A stretch of 64,000 nucleotides of DNA, taken from Leptospiraceae bacterium. Lineage in GTDB: Bacteria; Spirochaetota; Leptospiria; Leptospirales; Leptospiraceae. Both the position numbers and the translations under genes were made by a program. This document shows positions 53,605 through 63,205 of this stretch, in pieces; position 1 is the stretch's first letter; the number at the start of each line of letters is the position of its first letter. Below the pieces are notes generated by a model. That model did not search any database and had not been told where the DNA came from. It saw only the letters and a program-made list of their open reading frames with translations. The stretch covers positions 1,550,001 to 1,614,000 of the forward strand of contig JACKPC010000001.1 in NCBI GenBank assembly GCA_024233835.1. Direction: 5' to 3'.

Positions 53605-53684
53605 TGTTTAACCCGGAAATTCTTACTGACTACCGGTTTAAACCGGTAGTCAAGGGAATGTTAGTAGATGTTGTTTAACCCGGA
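53605..53684. repeat. Palindrome flanked by 13-bp direct repeats
   Basis: A perfect 22-bp palindrome, ACTACCGGTTT/AAACCGGTAGT at 53629-53650, lies between two identical 13-base repeats, TGTTTAACCCGGA, at 53605-53617 and 53672-53684. The second repeat covers the stop of the regulator gene. The palindrome may terminate minus-strand transcription or be the footprint of a small mobile element. Confidence 0.7.
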
Positions 53685-54286
53685 TTTTGATTTATGAATT
53701 GTTGTATGAGTTCTATATTATTTTTAACACCAAATTTCTTACGTAAATGTGCTGCATGATATTCTATGGTTCTTTGAGATTTCCCCAGTTCTTTTCCGAT
53801 TTCTTTTGCTGATTTTCCGAGACTGAGTTGCTTTAGAATCTGCTGTCTGATTTGCCCTTCTTCATCTGATAGAATATTAGAATATAATAGATGCTTAATT
53901 TCCTGACTATAATAAGTTTCTCCGAGAGAGATGTTATAAAGTGCTTTGAGGATAGTTAGCAGTCCTTCTGATTTCAAAATATAGCCATCGACACCGATTT
54001 TTTTAGCCTGATTAATAAAGATTAATTCACTATGCAGAGAAAATATAACTCTTTTTATTTCAGGATATTGTTTTTTTACTTCTTTGAGAAATTCAATTCC
54101 ATTCATTCCCGGAATATCAATATCGCTGATGATAGCGAAGATATGGGATTTGCTTTTTTTAAGATACTGTAAGGCCTGTCTTGCCCTGGTGAATTTTTCT
54201 ATGATTTGAAAGTTTGCTTTTTGGCTCAGGATTTCAATACCTTCTAATACAATCTCATGGTCATCGACTAAAATTATATTCTTCAT
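53675..54286 (-). CDS. NarL/LuxR-family response regulator
   Basis: This 203-aa regulator has a receiver with acidic pair D8-D9, phosphorylation site D55 (SDIDIPGMNG), S83 and K105. Its C-terminal LuxR-type helix-turn-helix is at about 145-195 (LSLGKSAKEIGKELGKSQRTIEYH). All phospho-transfer residues are present, so phosphorylation by a histidine kinase is likely. No kinase gene is adjacent; the hybrid kinase at 60-62 kb is the nearest, and its partner is not known. It is divergent from the ankyrin-repeat gene at 54429. Confidence 0.93.
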   Translation of the reverse strand: MKNIILVDDHEIVLEGIEILSQKANFQIIEKFTRARQALQYLKKSKSHIFAIISDIDIPGMNGIEFLKEVKKQYPEIKRVIFSLHSELIFINQAKKIGVDGYILKSEGLLTILKALYNISLGETYYSQEIKHLLYSNILSDEEGQIRQQILKQLSLGKSAKEIGKELGKSQRTIEYHAAHLRKKFGVKNNIELIQQFINQNPG

Positions 54287-54428
54287 TTTTTGAACTTATT
54301 GTAAATCCTTGCATTCAATAAATAAAAAAAATTAAAAAGACTAGTAAATTTACTAGTTTCATTAAAAAAAACTCTGTAACTTTCTTATTTGATTTGATAC
54401 TCGTACTGTAAAATCGAGGAGAGGTATA

Positions 54429-55549
54429 ATGAAGTCTATTTTATTCCTGAGTTTTTTATGTAGCTTCGGGCTTTTAAGTGCAGAGAGTTTGGATGGGTAC
54501 GTGAAAAGAACCCTTGCCGGAGCTAAAAATGGTAAAAAGGCAATTTTTAATATGAATGAACCTTCAGTTCCGGAGGTAAAAAGTCGCAGTCTGGAAAAAG
54601 AAGATCCGCTTGGTGAGGAACTAATTCGAGCGGTGAGTGAGGGAGACTTAAATAAAGTGAAAAGTCTGGTTGGCAGAGGAGCCAATGTGAATTACGGTCG
54701 AAGAAGCGGTCGTTGTTTTAAAGGGGCAACCCCACTCTGGGAGGCTACTAATCAATATAAATACGAAATAGCTTCTTATCTGGTTTCTAAAGGAGCAGAT
54801 GTAAATAAGCAAGATGACTATGGTTGGACTCCCTTATATTTAACTGCACAAAAAGGCCCCTGGACATTGCTAAATTATTATTAAAAAATGGTGCGAATGT
54901 AAATCATCAAACAAAAGATGGAAATAGTATTCTTATGGCAGCTGCTACAGGTAAATATGAAGTCTTCATGGAAGTGCTACATTATAATCCTAATCTGAAA
55001 TTGAAAGATGATAAGGGTTTAACCGTGAATTCATACGTGATTAATGAATTGGCTGAAGTGAAAGAACAAACAATTAGAGGCTCAAAGAGATATAAGTATT
55101 TAACAGAAACGCTTAAAATTTCACCTGAAAATGTATTCGCCAGTCGATCCTGGAGAGAACCATGGCTAAGATCACGTTTAGTTGTTTTAAATACAGGAAT
55201 TCAAAATCATAAAAGTTGTTTTGAGCAATTAAAAAGTAAAACCTCCATGCGCTGGGAAACAAAACGTGCAAGTTCCGGAAAAACAATTGGGTATGGTACA
55301 TTGAGGCTTACCCCTGCCACTTATAATAGTATTTCTGGAGTAAAAACAAGTTACTTCAATATTGTGCAAATCAATGATAAGCGTAAGGGGCAAGAAGTTA
55401 AAGGGAATATTTATTCTACTGAATCCACACTTGAATTAAAATTAATTACCGGCAAAGAAAAATGGTATGGTTATTGTTATAACGGAAGAGTCGAAGGTCT
55501 AATTTCAGTGGAAGGAAAGAGCGTTCTATATAATTGGACTATGTATTAA
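54429..55549 (+). pseudogene. Secreted ankyrin-repeat protein, frameshifted
   Basis: Two frames together encode one protein. The first (54429-54884) has a signal peptide (FLSFLCSFGLLSAES) and ankyrin repeats up to DDYGWTPLYLTAQKGP. The second picks up at about 54862 with LDIAKLLLKNGANVNHQTKDG, the expected continuation, and runs to 55549 with a non-ankyrin C-terminal domain. The break lies in the CCCC run near 54857-54861: one more C would restore AQKGPLDIAKLL. It may be a pseudogene, a phase-variable tract or a sequencing error. GAGAGG precedes ATG 54429. Confidence 0.88.
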
Positions 55550-55602
55550 GACATAGTTACAAAAGAAAATGTACATAACAATAAATAGAAGGAAGAAATA
55601 AT

Positions 55603-56199
55603 ATGTTTAAAATTTTATCTATTATGCTCTTAGGCATTTCAACAAGTATATGGTCTATTGATATGACCGTACCTTATGGAAAAGACTCTATCCGTTTCAA
55701 AATACGAAACGTTATAATTAACGGACAATCAGACCAGATAAGCCTTGCAAAAGGTGGAAGCATACAGGTGAGTCTCGAAGTGTATCATAATTGTCCCCGC
55801 TGTGGTGGCGCTTTAAACCAGGTGATTGTAGGTCTTGCCGGTGAAAGTAAGGCCCAGGCCTGTGTTTGGGACGGGATGAATTATAGCAGCGGAATACCGG
55901 CTTTTTGCAGAACAGATAAGGGGAAGGTATATTCGGGTTGTAGTTTGAACAGAAAGCCGGCAGTTTGGGAAAAGAAAAAATTTAGCCTGATTCTTCCAAA
56001 TAAGGCCGGAACTTATTATATCCGTGCCAGATATGCTCAGGCTTATGGTTGTCCGGGTGGAGCTTTAGGCTGGTGGAAAGTGGACTTGCCGAATGGACCT
56101 ACTGAGAATGCGAATATAGGAATTGTAAAAATTTTGGATGGAACTAAAGAAGAGAATCCGGATGATATTCCACCGCCACCACCCGCACCCGGATACTAA
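55603..56199 (+). CDS. Secreted Cys-rich protein with polyproline tail
   Basis: This 198-aa protein has signal peptide MLLGISTSIWS. The mature beta-rich domain contains NCPRCGGALNQ (a CxxC knuckle), QACVWDGMNYSSG, FCRTDKG, SGCSLNRKP, and AYGCPGGALGWWKVDLPNGP. The protein ends in a proline run (IPPPPPAPGY-like). Six cysteines suggest disulphides in the periplasm or outside the cell. GAAGGA precedes ATG 55603. It is placed between two ankyrin-repeat genes; I recognise no family. Confidence 0.68.
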   Translation: MFKILSIMLLGISTSIWSIDMTVPYGKDSIRFKIRNVIINGQSDQISLAKGGSIQVSLEVYHNCPRCGGALNQVIVGLAGESKAQACVWDGMNYSSGIPAFCRTDKGKVYSGCSLNRKPAVWEKKKFSLILPNKAGTYYIRARYAQAYGCPGGALGWWKVDLPNGPTENANIGIVKILDGTKEENPDDIPPPPPAPGY

Positions 56200-56268
56200 G
56201 ATATAAGAACAGAAGTAGTTTAATACTAAAATATTGAACTACTTTTTTAAGAAGGAAGAGGAAAGCAA

Positions 56269-57642
56269 ATGCAGAGAGTGAAACAAATTATTTATATAGG
56301 AATCATATTTATTCTAACTACATTTTTATTAGAATTGCCGGCCCAGGATAATAGAGATTTGAGGAAAAAGGCTTATGATGCAATCATGAAAAACAACCTA
56401 TCGCAGTTGGAAAAACTGGTACAAAATGGTCTGAGTGTAAATGAGAGTTCACCTTATACGAGTGATAGGCTATTGGTAGTTGCGATGGGCAGAAAGAAAT
56501 TTGATATAGCTAAGTGGTTGATTGAAAAAGGAGCAGATGTAAATCACAGGGGCTCGAATCGAAATGCCCTGTTTTACGCAGTTGTTCATAATCAGTTTCC
56601 TATTTTGAAATTGATGGTACAGCACGGCGGAAGCATAAAAAAGTATTTTGATGGATCCGGCGGTTTAATGGTAGAAGCGATTCATGTAAGAAATCTCGAA
56701 ATGCTGAAATATATCTACGAGCAGGGCGGAAGGTTGGAGGAAAAGTCTTATGGTTCCAATAGTCTTCTGCATATAGCAGCTCAAATGGCAGCACTGGATA
56801 TAAGTAAATGGTTAATTCAAAAAGGGATGGATGTTAATATTACAAATGTAGAAGGTTCTCGTCCCCTGGATCTGGCTTTGTCTACAAAGGACAATCGAAG
56901 TTTTCGGGAGGAAATTAAAATTCCGAAAGAAGATTACGAAAAGCTAATTCTCTATTTAAAATCTGTCGGAGCCGAAATAGGCGGAGAACATCTTTCTGTG
57001 AAAGCTCAAAACAAATGGTACTCGGATCTCAAAACTGCTGCCAAAAGTGGCAATTTATCTGAATTAAAGAAGTTGACAGAACGGAATGATTTCCCTTTTT
57101 CCCCGAACACGGTTTATGTAGCTTTTAAAGCAGGTCATGCAGAAGCCGCGCGGTATCTGATCCATAAATATAAACTTCATAGTCATTATATTTTAAGAAC
57201 TATTATTGATTTTAAGCAAATGTATCTCTTGCCTAAATTAATAGAGTATGGTGCGAGCCTTAAACTAAATAATTCTCTGGATTCCAGCACTAATTTGGTA
57301 TCGTATGCTATCGATAATTCCCCAGATATTTCTATTATTAAAACGCTTGTGAAAGCCGGTGTTTCGGTAAATGAACGCTCCTACGACGACAGGACAGGAG
57401 AAACTCCTTTGCATTTTGCTGTTATGCGCATGGCTGATTATGAAATTGTTCAATATCTCATTCAACAGGGAGCAAATCCTGACTTAAAAGCTAATACGAT
57501 TTATGGAGATAATCTCAGTCCGGGAGAAATAATCGCTGATATTTTAAAGAATGGAGTTTATCGATATGAGAGGAGAGTGGAATTGAAAAAATATGAAAAA
57601 GAACATCTACTCAGAATTAAAAAACTTTTAGAGGGAAAGTAA
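56269..57642 (+). CDS. Secreted ankyrin-repeat protein
   Basis: This 457-aa protein has a signal peptide (IIYIGIIFILTTFLLELPAQ) followed by about ten ankyrin-type repeats, for instance FDIAKWLIEKGADVNHRGSN, LDISKWLIQKGMDVNITNVEG and TPLHFAVMRMADYEIVQYL. Ankyrin repeats bind other proteins. Exported versions are common in Leptospira and may stabilise periplasmic enzymes such as catalase or bind host proteins. GAGGAAAG precedes ATG 56269. The next gene starts one base after its stop. Confidence 0.88.
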   Translation: MQRVKQIIYIGIIFILTTFLLELPAQDNRDLRKKAYDAIMKNNLSQLEKLVQNGLSVNESSPYTSDRLLVVAMGRKKFDIAKWLIEKGADVNHRGSNRNALFYAVVHNQFPILKLMVQHGGSIKKYFDGSGGLMVEAIHVRNLEMLKYIYEQGGRLEEKSYGSNSLLHIAAQMAALDISKWLIQKGMDVNITNVEGSRPLDLALSTKDNRSFREEIKIPKEDYEKLILYLKSVGAEIGGEHLSVKAQNKWYSDLKTAAKSGNLSELKKLTERNDFPFSPNTVYVAFKAGHAEAARYLIHKYKLHSHYILRTIIDFKQMYLLPKLIEYGASLKLNNSLDSSTNLVSYAIDNSPDISIIKTLVKAGVSVNERSYDDRTGETPLHFAVMRMADYEIVQYLIQQGANPDLKANTIYGDNLSPGEIIADILKNGVYRYERRVELKKYEKEHLLRIKKLLEGK

Positions 57643-57643
57643 G

Positions 57644-58705
57644 ATGAAGAGAAGTAGATATTGGATGATTATAAGTTTCCTTGTATTCAGTTTTTTTAGT
57701 TTAGAAGCAAAAGCGAATAAGTTTTATCATACAAGATATGGTAAGATACATATTGAAAAAATAAGAAGGCCTCTTTTTACCCAGATAGACGGAAAATGTC
57801 GAACTGTAGAACAGGATGTTACCATGTATTGTCATGATAAACTTTGTTTTCTATGGGAAAATCCTGAAGGAAAATATGAAGAAAAACCTTTGAAAAAATC
57901 CCGTGTATTAGCCATGCTAAATGTTTTGCAAGTTTATATTGATTCTGCAATGGAGATAACAGCCTATACACCGAAGAAGATTTCCTGGTCTACTATTAAG
58001 GGGAAAGATGGAAAGACAAGACACTGGATGATTGAAACCCCCCGTGAACTTTGTCCCGGTTATGGAGGTGCCGGCTATAACGGGCAGGCCTGGGTAGCTA
58101 TACCCAAATCATTTTTCTATGAGTTCTATAACACGATTTATAAGGAAACACCGGTTGTTCCTTTTATATATTTTTATGAATTGAGCAGAAATTTGTACGA
58201 CATAAAATTTGATAATAATCTGGATTGGAATTTGGAAAATGATCCGAGTAAATATGGTTTTTGGACAGTAGGTATCAATGGCTTATTTGGTGTTATTTTT
58301 CCGGAAATTATTGGAGTAAATATGCAGTTCCACGGACAAGATATTCCTACCTTTAAAGAATCTAAACTAGTGCATTTACGGGAATACATGAATAACAAAA
58401 AATGGAATTTTCAAAATACCTGGCTGAAATACGCACTGCCCTGGGAAAAGGAGAAGGGTCGAACTAAAAGTCTCGATGATTTGATTTCTGGTTTATTTGT
58501 CTATATGTATGATAATTTTGGTGGTAAGATTTTTTTAAAGAAGTTTTACAAGGAAATGTATAAACAAAAAAATACTCCCTCCCGAAATGATTATAAACTT
58601 AGAGCCAGAAATTTTATCAGGGCAGTGAAAAAAGCGAATCAGAGTAAAAAAGATATAGATAGTTTTTTTAAGAGCGAAATGAAATGGAATATAGTATATG
58701 AATAA
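57644..58705 (+). CDS. Secreted protein of unknown family
   Basis: This 353-aa protein has signal peptide MIISFLVFSFFSLEAKAN. The central region reads FLWENPEGKYEEKP, CPGYGGAGYNGQAW, VPFIYFYELSRNLYDIKFDNN, FPEIIGVNMQ and SLDDLISGLFVYMYDNFGG. The order of a helix (YELSRNLYD), then a second helix with LISGLFVYMYDNFGG, resembles secreted gluzincin-type metalloproteases that have lost HExxH. I regard that as a hypothesis. It starts one base after the stop of the ankyrin gene, and is probably co-translated with it. Confidence 0.62.
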   Translation: MKRSRYWMIISFLVFSFFSLEAKANKFYHTRYGKIHIEKIRRPLFTQIDGKCRTVEQDVTMYCHDKLCFLWENPEGKYEEKPLKKSRVLAMLNVLQVYIDSAMEITAYTPKKISWSTIKGKDGKTRHWMIETPRELCPGYGGAGYNGQAWVAIPKSFFYEFYNTIYKETPVVPFIYFYELSRNLYDIKFDNNLDWNLENDPSKYGFWTVGINGLFGVIFPEIIGVNMQFHGQDIPTFKESKLVHLREYMNNKKWNFQNTWLKYALPWEKEKGRTKSLDDLISGLFVYMYDNFGGKIFLKKFYKEMYKQKNTPSRNDYKLRARNFIRAVKKANQSKKDIDSFFKSEMKWNIVYE

Positions 58706-58728
58706 ATAATAAAATAGCGGAGATTAAT

Positions 58729-59139
58729 ATGGAAACGATTATTTGGGATAGTAAACTTTTAAGTGTTGGAATTGATGAGTTTGATGAAGAACATTATGAA
58801 TTGATTAAGCATTTGAATGAGTTAGATCAAGCAGTGAAAACCGGTGCAGCCAAACAGACTCTGGAACTGGTTTTAACTCACTTGATTAAATACACTCGGA
58901 TTCATTTCGGTCATGAGGAAAAATACATGAAGAAGTATAGTTATCCGGATTATGAATCTCATAAGAGAGAACATGAGGAACTCACAGCACGGGTGAATGA
59001 GTTTTACGAGAGATATAAATCCGGACAAATATCCTTTTCCATAGAAGTTTTAAAGTTTTTATATAACTGGTTATTGAATCATATCCTTGGCTGTGATATG
59101 AAGTATAAGGAATTCTTTAAAGGAAAAAAAATTCAGTAA
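58729..59139 (+). CDS. Bacteriohemerythrin
   Basis: This 136-aa four-helix protein has all diiron ligands in order: H22, H59, E63, H78, H82, H118 and D123. It begins with the IWDSKLLSVGIDEFDEEH signature. It reversibly binds O2 at the diiron site, as an oxygen store or sensor in the cytoplasm. GGAG lies before ATG 58729. Its neighbours are a secreted protein and a membrane protein with no obvious oxygen link. Confidence 0.95.
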   Translation: METIIWDSKLLSVGIDEFDEEHYELIKHLNELDQAVKTGAAKQTLELVLTHLIKYTRIHFGHEEKYMKKYSYPDYESHKREHEELTARVNEFYERYKSGQISFSIEVLKFLYNWLLNHILGCDMKYKEFFKGKKIQ

Positions 59140-59160
59140 GGTTTATTACACGGGGATAAT

Positions 59161-59940
59161 ATGAGATTTATATCAAAAACTCTATTCGTAATGTCGTTTG
59201 TAACAAGTTTATTTATGTTCTTATTTACCCTAACTGTGCACGTACTTGGTTTTCTAAATTTTGAAAATGTGCAAAGTTTTAAAGAACAGATCCCATTGAT
59301 GGGAATGTTTCCCCTGCTGATAGTTATTGTTTGGGGATTTATCAACAGACAATTCTCTGAAGGACGGGCATTATCCTATGCAGGGAGTATGAAGTTTTTT
59401 TTGAAAATTCTGTATATACTAATATTCGTGGTAAGCCTGTTTTTATTTTTCTTTGCTTTAACTTTGCATATACTTAGCTTTTCTAGTCATGGCAATACTG
59501 AAAGCCTTATTGGGCTGGCAACAATAACAATGTTAGGAATATTTCCAGTGTTTTTCATTGCTCTTTTAGGATTTATTCACAGACAGGTGATTACAGGAAA
59601 GATTAATGAAAATGGTTTTTCCTCTATGGCAGATAGTTTAGAAATTAAAAAAAGCACACTGGTAGTATTTATTGTCCTGATTCAGGCTATTGGTTTTTAT
59701 GTAGCGGCTAACTTCATAAAGAATGCGGATTATGGTTCGATTCAAAAACTGAAGGATGGACGATTTGTTTCTATGAATCACGGAACTATAGTCAAAGAAT
59801 ATAAAACAGAGGAAGAGATACAATATGGTTTACGTAATTCTCTCCGCTTTGAAACGGGACATCCTTTGATCTTCTATTTTTTTTCCTGTGCAATCTTATT
59901 CAGATTAAGTCAGTTATCATTCAGGGAGGGTAAAGAATAA
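59161..59940 (+). CDS. Membrane protein of unknown function
   Basis: This 259-aa protein has about six hydrophobic segments. The first two pairs are similar to each other (SKTLFVMSFVTSLFMFLFTL then VHVLGFLNFENVQSF; LKILYILIFVVSLFLFFFAL then LHILSFSSHGNTESL), so the N-terminal half is an internal duplication. A soluble loop with KLKDGRFVSMNHGTIVKEYK follows, then a last segment. GGGGA precedes ATG 59161. No family is recognised. Confidence 0.68.
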   Translation: MRFISKTLFVMSFVTSLFMFLFTLTVHVLGFLNFENVQSFKEQIPLMGMFPLLIVIVWGFINRQFSEGRALSYAGSMKFFLKILYILIFVVSLFLFFFALTLHILSFSSHGNTESLIGLATITMLGIFPVFFIALLGFIHRQVITGKINENGFSSMADSLEIKKSTLVVFIVLIQAIGFYVAANFIKNADYGSIQKLKDGRFVSMNHGTIVKEYKTEEEIQYGLRNSLRFETGHPLIFYFFSCAILFRLSQLSFREGKE

Positions 59941-59998
59941 CTCATAAAAAGTTATAAAAATCTTATCGTATTCATGTTTCTTAAAAGATTACTTCTTT

Positions 59999-60038
59999 GT
60001 AATTAAGCGGAGCTCATGCTTCGTTTAATTACATTTTT
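59999..60038 (+). terminator. Terminator after the 59-kb membrane protein
   Basis: GTAATTAA...TTAATTAC forms a stem extended by CG pairs after one mismatch, followed by ATTTTTTC. It also overlaps the 3' end of the convergent kinase gene by a few bases. Confidence 0.7.
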
Positions 60039-62416
60039 TCTGAATTATCCTGGTGATTATGAGCTTCCTTTTCTGATTTAAAATAAACTTGAAAGATTTC
60101 TCCTGCCAGGTCCTTCGGCTCGTTTTCTTTAGAAAGGGAGTGATAGAGTTTTGAACCTGTTGATGGGTTAGATAGAGTATTTGGGTATTCTAATAGAAAG
60201 AATTGCAAATCCTGCAAATCCGGATTTTCTAAAATTTTTTGAATTAATTTTATTCCATTCATTTCGGGTAAATCAGAATCTATGATAAGTACTGTAGGAT
60301 GAATCCGTTCCAGGTTTTCTAAAACTTCACAGGCATTGTTCATTCCTATGCAAACATAAGGTTGTAAATTCATAATTTCAGAAATTAGTTCACAGCGAAA
60401 ATTACGATTATTGCTTACGATATAAAAGATTTCTTCGTTAGAGGGTAGCTTGATAATCAATTTGCTTCCTTTCATTTCTTCGCTTTGTAATTCCAGGTCA
60501 CCATGATGAGATTTAAGAATATCCTTACAAAGAGAAAGACCCAGTCCATTTCCCTTTTCTCCGTCGGTTCCCGGCAAGGAAACCGGTTCCGATGAATTGA
60601 ATAGTTTTTGTATTATTTCCGGAGAAATTCCCATTCCGCTATCTTCAATAATAATACAATGATAAGCTTGTATTTCTTGATATTCAAAGTAAATGATTTG
60701 ATTTTGAAAAGAGAACTTTATCGCATTTATAAATCCATTATGTAATACTTCATAAAAAAGTTGTTCATCAACAGATAGAATGGTATCTTCTGAGATAGTA
60801 CTATGGGTTGTTAGATTTTTTTTGCGAAGAAGAGTGTAGTTTTCCTGTATGAGTCGAGTTACTAAGTTTTGGAGTTTTACGTCTGTATAATAAAGTTTAA
60901 CAGAACCGGTTCTAAGTCTACTCAGATCTAAAAGTTGTTTTATCATATTTAAAGAACTGCTAAGTGTTTTTTGAGCCAAATCCAGTAACTTTTCTTTTTT
61001 TTGAGGGTTTGCTCCATTAAGAACCTGTAAAGTATTTTGTAAACTGACTAAGGGGGAGCGCAGGTCATGAGAAACTATAGATAAAAATTTGTCCTTTAGA
61101 AGATTCGCTTCTTCGAGGTCTTTTGTTCTCATGCTTACTTTTTCTTCCAGTTTTCTCTGGTAATCTAAGAGTTCAAGGGCGAGTTGTTCTTCATTCTTTA
61201 GGGCTTTTGAAAACCGGTTAGATAGAAGGACGGATTGAAAAAACACAATGATTAATAAACCTACTCCGGGTAGCGAAAATTCACTATAAATCAGATTTTT
61301 GGTGAAGAGGAGATCATGAACAATCGTTACAAAAAAAATGAGCAAGCCGATGAAGAATAAAAAGGCACCTTCCCGTTTCTTATAAACGGCCTGAAAGAAT
61401 CCAAATATCGCATAGCCAAGAGATGAAAAAATAATAATGTAAATCAATAGAAAAAAATCCATCAAATAATTTAATGGACTTAGTAAGAAAAAAGTCAGAT
61501 TGATAGTATTGAAAATATAAAAAATCTTTAATATTCCCCTATGATAACAATCCGGGAAAATCGAATACGCAAATAGTAAGCCGCTTATTGCACATAAGGG
61601 TTGAAGCAGGAAGAATAACTTCATTAAAAAAGGCCAGTAAGCATCACTTAGAATAGTAAAAGCTATTCTGGGTTCCATCAGGATAAAAGATAACATGCCG
61701 GAAGATATACAGAAAAAAACAAAGTATAAAAAAGAAGCTTCCTTCTTTCTTAGTAGATACAGGCGAAAGTAATAGATAATCATGATGATAAGTGCCCCTA
61801 AAAGAAAATAGCTAAAACTAAAGAGCCTGACTTCTCTTTGATTGATATTCTCAAATGTTCCTATGTGGATAGGTAACCGAAATCCTGCATAAATATGAGA
61901 GTAATTAGATATGTGAAAAACCAAATTTAACTCAGGAGAATCAGGACTATAAACAAAGAGAGATCTTTTAAAGGAGGGTTTATGTTTATCTGCTTGATGT
62001 GACACTTTTCCTGATTCAGATAATAAATTTCCGTTGATAAAAATTTTTACTGCTGAATAGGCTTCCGGAATAGAGAAGGCAACCTGTTTTAATTCTTTAG
62101 GAAGAATAATTTTCAAATACAGACTGGCATAGCCATGGGAAGGTAAAGTTTCTTTATTAAAATGTAGTTTAGTCCAATAGGAAGGCATTTTAATATAAGT
62201 TGTAATATTTAGAGGTAAGGGATTTTCGGGTTGAATCAATTGCTTCCAGGCAAAGCCCCATTCGCCATTGAGAGTGTGTGTATTTTTTTGATAGTTCCAA
62301 TTCGAAAGGTTCAGGACAGCTTTATCGGCAATAAGTTGCTTGGAAGGATTGCAGGAGAAAAGAAGAAATAGTAAACTGTATAAGAGTAAAAAATTCAATT
62401 TTATAAAAATTAACAT
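60029..62416 (-). CDS. 7TM-DISM hybrid histidine kinase with degenerate receiver
   Basis: This protein of about 795 aa has an N-terminal signal or lipobox-like segment (LLFLLFSC), a periplasmic DISMED2-type domain (LSNWNYQKNTHTLNGEWGFAW, then FINGNLLSESGKVS) and seven transmembrane segments (about 195-395). A coiled coil, a HisKA domain with H450 (SIVSHDLRSPL) and an HATPase domain (GNGLGLSLCKDILKSHHG) follow. The C-terminal receiver-like domain keeps the acceptor D713 (IIDSDLPEMNG) but lacks the usual acidic pair, reading YIVSNNRN. ATG 62416 is preferred over TTG 62443. Kinase residues are intact. The receiver probably works differently from classical ones, or is regulatory only. Confidence 0.88.
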   Translation of the reverse strand: MLIFIKLNFLLLYSLLFLLFSCNPSKQLIADKAVLNLSNWNYQKNTHTLNGEWGFAWKQLIQPENPLPLNITTYIKMPSYWTKLHFNKETLPSHGYASLYLKIILPKELKQVAFSIPEAYSAVKIFINGNLLSESGKVSHQADKHKPSFKRSLFVYSPDSPELNLVFHISNYSHIYAGFRLPIHIGTFENINQREVRLFSFSYFLLGALIIMIIYYFRLYLLRKKEASFLYFVFFCISSGMLSFILMEPRIAFTILSDAYWPFLMKLFFLLQPLCAISGLLFAYSIFPDCYHRGILKIFYIFNTINLTFFLLSPLNYLMDFFLLIYIIIFSSLGYAIFGFFQAVYKKREGAFLFFIGLLIFFVTIVHDLLFTKNLIYSEFSLPGVGLLIIVFFQSVLLSNRFSKALKNEEQLALELLDYQRKLEEKVSMRTKDLEEANLLKDKFLSIVSHDLRSPLVSLQNTLQVLNGANPQKKEKLLDLAQKTLSSSLNMIKQLLDLSRLRTGSVKLYYTDVKLQNLVTRLIQENYTLLRKKNLTTHSTISEDTILSVDEQLFYEVLHNGFINAIKFSFQNQIIYFEYQEIQAYHCIIIEDSGMGISPEIIQKLFNSSEPVSLPGTDGEKGNGLGLSLCKDILKSHHGDLELQSEEMKGSKLIIKLPSNEEIFYIVSNNRNFRCELISEIMNLQPYVCIGMNNACEVLENLERIHPTVLIIDSDLPEMNGIKLIQKILENPDLQDLQFFLLEYPNTLSNPSTGSKLYHSLSKENEPKDLAGEIFQVYFKSEKEAHNHQDNSEKM

Positions 62417-62564
62417 TATGCTTCTCAATGAATAGGATCTCAAAAGAAGTCTATCAGTATGATTTTTTTTAGCAAGAGAATTTTGTCAGATCTCGAATAA
62501 AACTTTTTATAAAAAACTTTCTTTACAATTTAATCTAACTGCATTTTTTTAAGATGGAGGATTT

Positions 62565-63188
62565 ATGAAAATAGAAACATCAGCTTTTAAAAATGGAACT
62601 AAAATACCGGGAAAGTATGCTTTCGCTATACCCGATGCAAAGGAACATGCCAAACTGAGTAATAACCTGAATCCGGAACTTAGTTGGAAAGACTTCCCCA
62701 CCGGAACAAAATCTTTTGCACTTATCTGTCATGATCCGGATGTACCTTCCAGGGGAGACGATGTGAACCAGGAAGGGAAGCTGGTTCCGGCTGAGCTTCC
62801 GAGAGTAGATTTTTTTCACTGGGTGCTGATTGACATTCCTGTTTCGGTCACATCCATACCGGAGGGGGCCGATTCAAAAGAAGTAACAGCAAAAGGTAAG
62901 CCGGCAGGAAAAACTCCTTATGGTGTTCGCGGTAAAAATAGTTATACAGAATGGTTTGCAGGCGATACTTCTATGGGTGGAGACTACTGTGGCTATGACG
63001 GGCCCTGTCCTCCCTGGAATGATTCGATTCTCTATCATTATCATTTCACCATATATGCTCTGGATGTAGAAAGACTTGGTTTGTCCGGAGTTTTTAGTGG
63101 AGAAGATGCAAGGAAGGCAATGGAGGGTCATATCCTCGATAAGGCAGAATGGATAGGAACCTATTCCATGAATCCTTCTGTAAGTTAA
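62565..63188 (+). CDS. YbhB/YbcL (PEBP) family protein
   Basis: This 207-aa protein of the phosphatidylethanolamine-binding family has NPELSWKDFPTGTKSFALICHDPDVP, FFHWVLIDIPVSVTSIPEG, GKTPYGVRGKNSYTEWFAGD, YDGPCPPWNDSILYHYHFTIYALD and a final HILDKAEWIGTYS. The DPD, HW and GPCPP motifs form the anion-binding pocket of the fold. The bacterial members have no settled function. GGAGG precedes ATG 62565. It is divergent from the hybrid kinase. Confidence 0.93.
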   Translation: MKIETSAFKNGTKIPGKYAFAIPDAKEHAKLSNNLNPELSWKDFPTGTKSFALICHDPDVPSRGDDVNQEGKLVPAELPRVDFFHWVLIDIPVSVTSIPEGADSKEVTAKGKPAGKTPYGVRGKNSYTEWFAGDTSMGGDYCGYDGPCPPWNDSILYHYHFTIYALDVERLGLSGVFSGEDARKAMEGHILDKAEWIGTYSMNPSVS

Positions 63189-63205
63189 TAGATTAGGATA
63201 AGATT

